Translations under genes and position numbers: made by a program | Source of the DNA: Dysgonomonas sp. | GTDB lineage: Bacteria > Bacteroidota > Bacteroidia > Bacteroidales > Dysgonomonadaceae | Length of the DNA stretch: 9,153 nucleotides | Direction: 5' to 3' | Assembly (NCBI GenBank): GCA_003523545.1 | Contig: DQAM01000306.1 | Span: 7,040-16,192, forward strand | In this document: positions 6,173 to 9,153 of the stretch, one piece after another | How the letters are laid out: every line of letters starts with the position of its first letter | Numbering within the stretch: position 1 is the stretch's first letter | The notes under the pieces: model-generated | Told to the model about the DNA's origin: nothing | Seen by the model: the letters and a program-made list of their open reading frames with translations, nothing else | Database searches by the model: none

Positions 6173-7291
6173 TTATCTTTTCAGCAACATAGTCACTTTG
6201 AGGCAAAAATCGAAAAAAACCATTTTAGCATTTACATTTTGTTCGATATGCCTTTCGGCTAAAGCAAGTTCATCCATAAAATCAATGATATTACGTTCAT
6301 TGATAAAAGGAGCAAAACGCATACCAAAAGAAGCTTCTTCATGGTTCATGTAAACAATCTCGGGTTTACGGAGATTGCTTACAAAATATTCTCTCAACAT
6401 TCGCTGGCAATATACTAAAAAATTCTTTTGCCTCTCTCTGCCGACAGCAGCTATTTCTGTTGAAATCTTTTTTATATCCTTTATACTCCGCGCATATGAA
6501 GAGCGCATCATCTGAACAAACAAGGAAAAATAAAATTTATTTTCTTCATCCAGACTTATCGTTTCTATGGCACGAAGATAACTTCCATTAGCAATATGTG
6601 CTACGGTTTCGGCATCTTCCGGAGTAATTTTATATTCAGCAATCAAAGCTTTTACTATCTCCGGTTTATCAATATGATGTATATTGACACGCTGGCATCT
6701 CGACTGGATAGTCGTAATAATATTGTCGGGTTCGTTCGAAACCAGTATAAACAGAGTCTTTTCGTACGGCTCTTCCAATATTTTCAAGAGCTTATTGGCA
6801 CAGGTTTCGTGCATCTTTTCGGGAAGCCATATTATCATTACCTTAAATTTACCTTCGTAAACTTTCAGGCTCAATTTCCGGACAATCTCTTCGCTCTCCC
6901 TGGCATAAATAAGACCCTGCGAATTCTCCGCATCGATATATGAAAGCCATTGCCCCAAACCGAAATAATGGTTTTCACCGACAAACTGCCTCCATTCGTT
7001 GATATAATCATCTCCTATCTCTTTCTTTCCCTTTTTGATAATGGGAAATACAAAATGCAAATCGGGATGCGCCAGATTTTTATATTTTACGCACGAACTA
7101 CATTTACCGCACGAATCGTTTTCCTGCGGATCAAGACAGTTAAGATATTGGGCATAGGCAATTGCAAGAGAAAGCTTACCTACCCCCGATGGCCCGCAAA
7201 ACAATTGGGCATGGGGTATCTTTCCCTTTTTCAGAGAATTCAGTAATTGCTCTTTTATCTGCTGTTGTCCTATGATATCTTTAAAAAACAA
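6173..7291 (-). CDS. holB: DNA polymerase III subunit delta prime (clamp loader)
   Basis: This 372-residue protein is a RarA/DnaX-like AAA+ clamp-loader subunit that helps open and load the beta sliding clamp. It begins FFKDIIGQQQIKEQLLNSLK with AHAQLFCGPSGVG-like delta-prime layout: P-loop GPSGVGKLS (33-41), Zn module C52, C61, C64, C67, conserved AHPDLHFVFP (74-83), ANKLLKILEEP (165-175), sensor-1 LVSNEP (183-188) and SRCQR (197-201). The P-loop has Leu-Ser where ATPases have Thr/Ser directly after Lys, and the Walker-B region reads WLPEKM without the acidic pair, fitting the non-hydrolysing nature of delta prime. The initiation codon appears to be TTG (7289-7291): no ATG lies upstream in frame before a stop, and FFKDIIGQ is the family start. 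AGAAGG sits just before it. metF is 75 nt upstream and ricT 95 nt downstream. Confidence 0.92.
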   Translation of the reverse strand: MFFKDIIGQQQIKEQLLNSLKKGKIPHAQLFCGPSGVGKLSLAIAYAQYLNCLDPQENDSCGKCSSCVKYKNLAHPDLHFVFPIIKKGKKEIGDDYINEWRQFVGENHYFGLGQWLSYIDAENSQGLIYARESEEIVRKLSLKVYEGKFKVMIIWLPEKMHETCANKLLKILEEPYEKTLFILVSNEPDNIITTIQSRCQRVNIHHIDKPEIVKALIAEYKITPEDAETVAHIANGSYLRAIETISLDEENKFYFSLFVQMMRSSYARSIKDIKKISTEIAAVGRERQKNFLVYCQRMLREYFVSNLRKPEIVYMNHEEASFGMRFAPFINERNIIDFMDELALAERHIEQNVNAKMVFFDFCLKVTMLLKR

Positions 7292-7305
7292 AACCTTCTC
7301 AATTT

Positions 7306-7336
7306 AATTATGAATGATGAGTCACAAATTATGAAT
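7306..7336. repeat. Short direct repeat AATTATGAAT in the metF-holB spacer
   Basis: AATTATGAAT occurs at 7306-7315 and 7327-7336 (period 21), with related pieces close by (AATGATGA 7313-7320, AATTCATCAC 7353-7362 in the opposite sense). From memory, similar strings made of 'attatgaat' units are found in intergenic DNA of many Bacteroidales, so this may be a decayed copy of such an element. With only two units, chance in AT-rich DNA is possible. Confidence 0.45.
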
Positions 7337-7366
7337 AAAACCTATAATTCCCAATTCATCACTGAT

Positions 7367-8323
7367 TTAGTATACTTCTTTAGCTATACGGCGAATACTC
7401 TCGCTAGCCATGAGAGAGTAAAAATGTATACTGGGAACTCCATGCTGCATCAGCTCCTTGCACTGTTTTATTCCCCATTCTATACCGATTTCCCTGGCTT
7501 CGGGATCAGTTTTGCATTTACGCAATTCTGATGCTAATTCTTCGGGGATATCCGAACGGAATATTTTAGGCAGTACATTCAGTTGGTTTTTAAGCACGAT
7601 AGGCTTCACCCCCGGAATAATAGGAACCGTAATTCCCTCTGCCCGGCATCTATCTACAAATGAAAAATACTTTGAATTATCAAAAAACATCTGGGTAACA
7701 AAATACTCAGCGCCGTTGTCCTGTTTCATCTTCATGTAACGGATGTCCGATTCTATATTCGGAGCTTCCTCATGTTTCTCAGGATAACATGCCATCCCGT
7801 ATGAAAAAGGCGTTTCAAATTTCTCGAATACCGTTCCATCTTCCGATATCCCGGTATTAAAATCGTTCACCTGCTTCTGCAAATCGGTAGCGTAATTATT
7901 ACCGTCACCTTTCATCTGGTCCGGCTGCAGTTTATTGGCATCCCCCCGAAGCAGCAACAGGTTGTATACCCCTAAAAAATTGAGGTCTATAAGTGCATAT
8001 TCCGTTTCGGCCCGTGTAAAGCCTTTACATATAAGATGCGGTATAGCGACCGTATTGTATTTGTTCTGTATGGCGGCCGCCACAGCCACCGTACCGGGAC
8101 GTTTCCTGATATTTGTTTTAAGAATGGTGCCGTCCGGCATCTCCTTGTAAATATATTCACTGTGGTGGGTGGTTATATTTATATATTGAGGGTCGAACTC
8201 GACCAGTTTATCGATGATTTTGTAAACCTTCTGTATATCGTTGCCCTTAAGCGGGGGCAGTATTTCGAAAGAAAAGGCGGTTTTATTACTTTTATTTATA
8301 AGGTCTGTAACTCTTACTTTCAT
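7367..8323 (-). CDS. metF: Methylenetetrahydrofolate reductase (MetF)
   Basis: This 318-residue soluble FAD enzyme reduces 5,10-methylene-THF to 5-methyl-THF, the methyl donor for methionine synthesis. Motifs run in order: SFEILPPLKG (18-27, Glu20 equals the catalytic Glu28 of E. coli), PHLIC (95-99), LLLRGD (123-128, Asp128 near the flavin), ACYPEKHEEAPN (178-189), TQMFFDN (210-216, folate-binding Gln211), IPGVKPI (236-242) and SIHFYSLM (298-305). Length is normal for bacterial MetF. The sequence SFEILPPLKG, instead of SFEFFPPK, and NITTHHSEY (49-57) are typical of the Bacteroidetes branch. ATG 8323 is 17 nt after the rseP stop, so both are probably on one transcript. No methionine or cobalamin riboswitch can be seen in this short gap; any control would be upstream of the operon. 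Confidence 0.96.
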   Translation of the reverse strand: MKVRVTDLINKSNKTAFSFEILPPLKGNDIQKVYKIIDKLVEFDPQYINITTHHSEYIYKEMPDGTILKTNIRKRPGTVAVAAAIQNKYNTVAIPHLICKGFTRAETEYALIDLNFLGVYNLLLLRGDANKLQPDQMKGDGNNYATDLQKQVNDFNTGISEDGTVFEKFETPFSYGMACYPEKHEEAPNIESDIRYMKMKQDNGAEYFVTQMFFDNSKYFSFVDRCRAEGITVPIIPGVKPIVLKNQLNVLPKIFRSDIPEELASELRKCKTDPEAREIGIEWGIKQCKELMQHGVPSIHFYSLMASESIRRIAKEVY

Positions 8324-8340
8324 TCAATTTATTCTCTTAT

Positions 8341-9153
8341 TTACTTAAATATAGCTTTGAAAATATCATTGCCGTTTGCATATATCACCAGCCCGAATAT
8401 CAATACCATTCCTACGATGGTTGCATATTCCATAAATTTCTCGTTCGGTTTGCGGCGCGTAATCATTTCATATAACAGGAACATCACATGCCCGCCATCC
8501 AACAGCGGTATAGGCAGTATATTCATAACCGCCAGAATAACCGAAAGAAATGCGGTCATCATCCAAAAAGCCTGCCAATCCCATGTTGCGGGGAAAAGTC
8601 CTCCGATAGCCCCGAACCCTCCGAGATTGGATATTCCGTCTTTGGTAAACACATATTTAAATTGTCCGATATATCCCTGTAAGGTTTCTTTGGCTAATGT
8701 AATTCCTTTGGGGAAAGACTCGAAAAATCCGATTTTATCATGGTTGACAGTCATAATGTTATCTAAAGGCATAGGTCCAATACCTAGTTTATTAACACTA
8801 TCTACATAAGCTGTGGTATTATAAACCGAGTCGCCGCGAGAATAAGCTACAGAAATATCTTTTCCCAGATTATCAGCAACTATCGCATATATATCTATAA
8901 AAGATTTTACCTCTTTTCCTGCTAAACCGACTATCCTGTCTCCTTTAAGCAGTCCTGCTTTTTCAGCTTGTGATCCCGCAACAATATTGTCAGCTATTGC
9001 AGGTAAATTCGGCTCGTAAACCATACGTTTCGACGATAAAATTTGATCCCCGAAACCTTCCGGTATATGTATGGTTTTCAGCTCACCATCCCGTTGCACT
9101 ACAACTTCTTTAGCATTCATAAAGGTTATCAGGGTATTCATATCGAGGGTTTT
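8341..9153 (-). CDS. rseP: RIP metalloprotease RseP (site-2 protease), C-terminal part (5' end outside the window)
   Basis: The frame is open to the window edge (codons for KTLD precede the first visible Met at 9141), so about 270 C-terminal residues of a roughly 440-residue membrane protease are present. Counting from that Met, a PDZ domain covers about 43-115 (AIADNIVAGSQAEKAGLLKGDRI, then VKSFIDIYAIVADNLGKDISV). A membrane region follows, with the third zinc-ligand motif NILPIPLLDGGH (207-218, Asp215) and a last hydrophobic segment ATIVGMVLIFGLVIYA. The N-terminal HExxH and first transmembrane segments lie outside. RseP cuts anti-sigma factors and leftover signal peptides inside the inner membrane. 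In Bacteroidetes it commonly follows dxr, which would be just outside. metF begins 17 nt after the stop. Confidence 0.93.
   Translation of the reverse strand, partial: KTLDMNTLITFMNAKEVVVQRDGELKTIHIPEGFGDQILSSKRMVYEPNLPAIADNIVAGSQAEKAGLLKGDRIVGLAGKEVKSFIDIYAIVADNLGKDISVAYSRGDSVYNTTAYVDSVNKLGIGPMPLDNIMTVNHDKIGFFESFPKGITLAKETLQGYIGQFKYVFTKDGISNLGGFGAIGGLFPATWDWQAFWMMTAFLSVILAVMNILPIPLLDGGHVMFLLYEMITRRKPNEKFMEYATIVGMVLIFGLVIYANGNDIFKAIFK

Noticed and set aside
8036..8809. A 257-codon plus-strand open frame across the metF-rseP junction
   Set aside because: It is wholly antisense to two strongly recognised genes, crosses their boundary, and its translation shows no domain motif. Both opposing genes have intact family signatures.

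Overview
The window reads as ordinary chromosomal DNA of a Bacteroidales bacterium. The supporting signs are a GldH-type lipoprotein, the gene order rseP-metF-holB-ricT-gldH, a Bacteroidetes-style MTHF reductase, an outer-membrane barrel ending in Phe, A-rich leaders with few Shine-Dalgarno sites, and TTG-N19-TAnnTTTG-like promoter spacing. A Dysgonomonas/Parabacteroides-like genus is my guess; the sequence does not prove it. I see no tRNA, rRNA, CRISPR array, transposase, phage gene or plasmid origin, and no gene-free stretch over 300 bases.

Left half, plus strand (1-3137). The 3' end of an outer-membrane Tsx-like/DUF5020-type barrel is followed after 22 nt by a complete NCS2 (AzgA/PbuG-like) purine permease. 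Together they look like a two-membrane nucleobase or nucleoside uptake route. A complete PmbA/TldE-family gene follows after a 59-nt gap, with no TldD partner in view.

Right half, minus strand (read from 9153 down to 3169). The 3' part of rseP (site-2 protease) is followed by metF (methylenetetrahydrofolate reductase), holB (DNA polymerase III delta prime, apparently with a TTG start), ricT (PSP1-domain iron-sulfur protein with an unusual Cys-rich N-terminus and an Asn/Lys/Arg-rich tail) and gldH, whose start overlaps the ricT stop. The short gaps (17, 75 and 95 nt, then an 11-nt overlap) suggest one transcription unit with possible internal control points. These are a perfect 8-bp hairpin in the ricT leader and a repeat-bearing spacer before holB. 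A two-part GNAT acetyltransferase gene with its own candidate promoter lies beyond gldH and converges on tldE.

The genes are mostly housekeeping. I found no clear new defence, mobile or biosynthetic system. The points most worth a second look are the RicT architecture with its hairpin leader, the holB-ricT linkage shared with Bacillus subtilis, the outer-membrane channel/permease pair, and the TldE without TldD.
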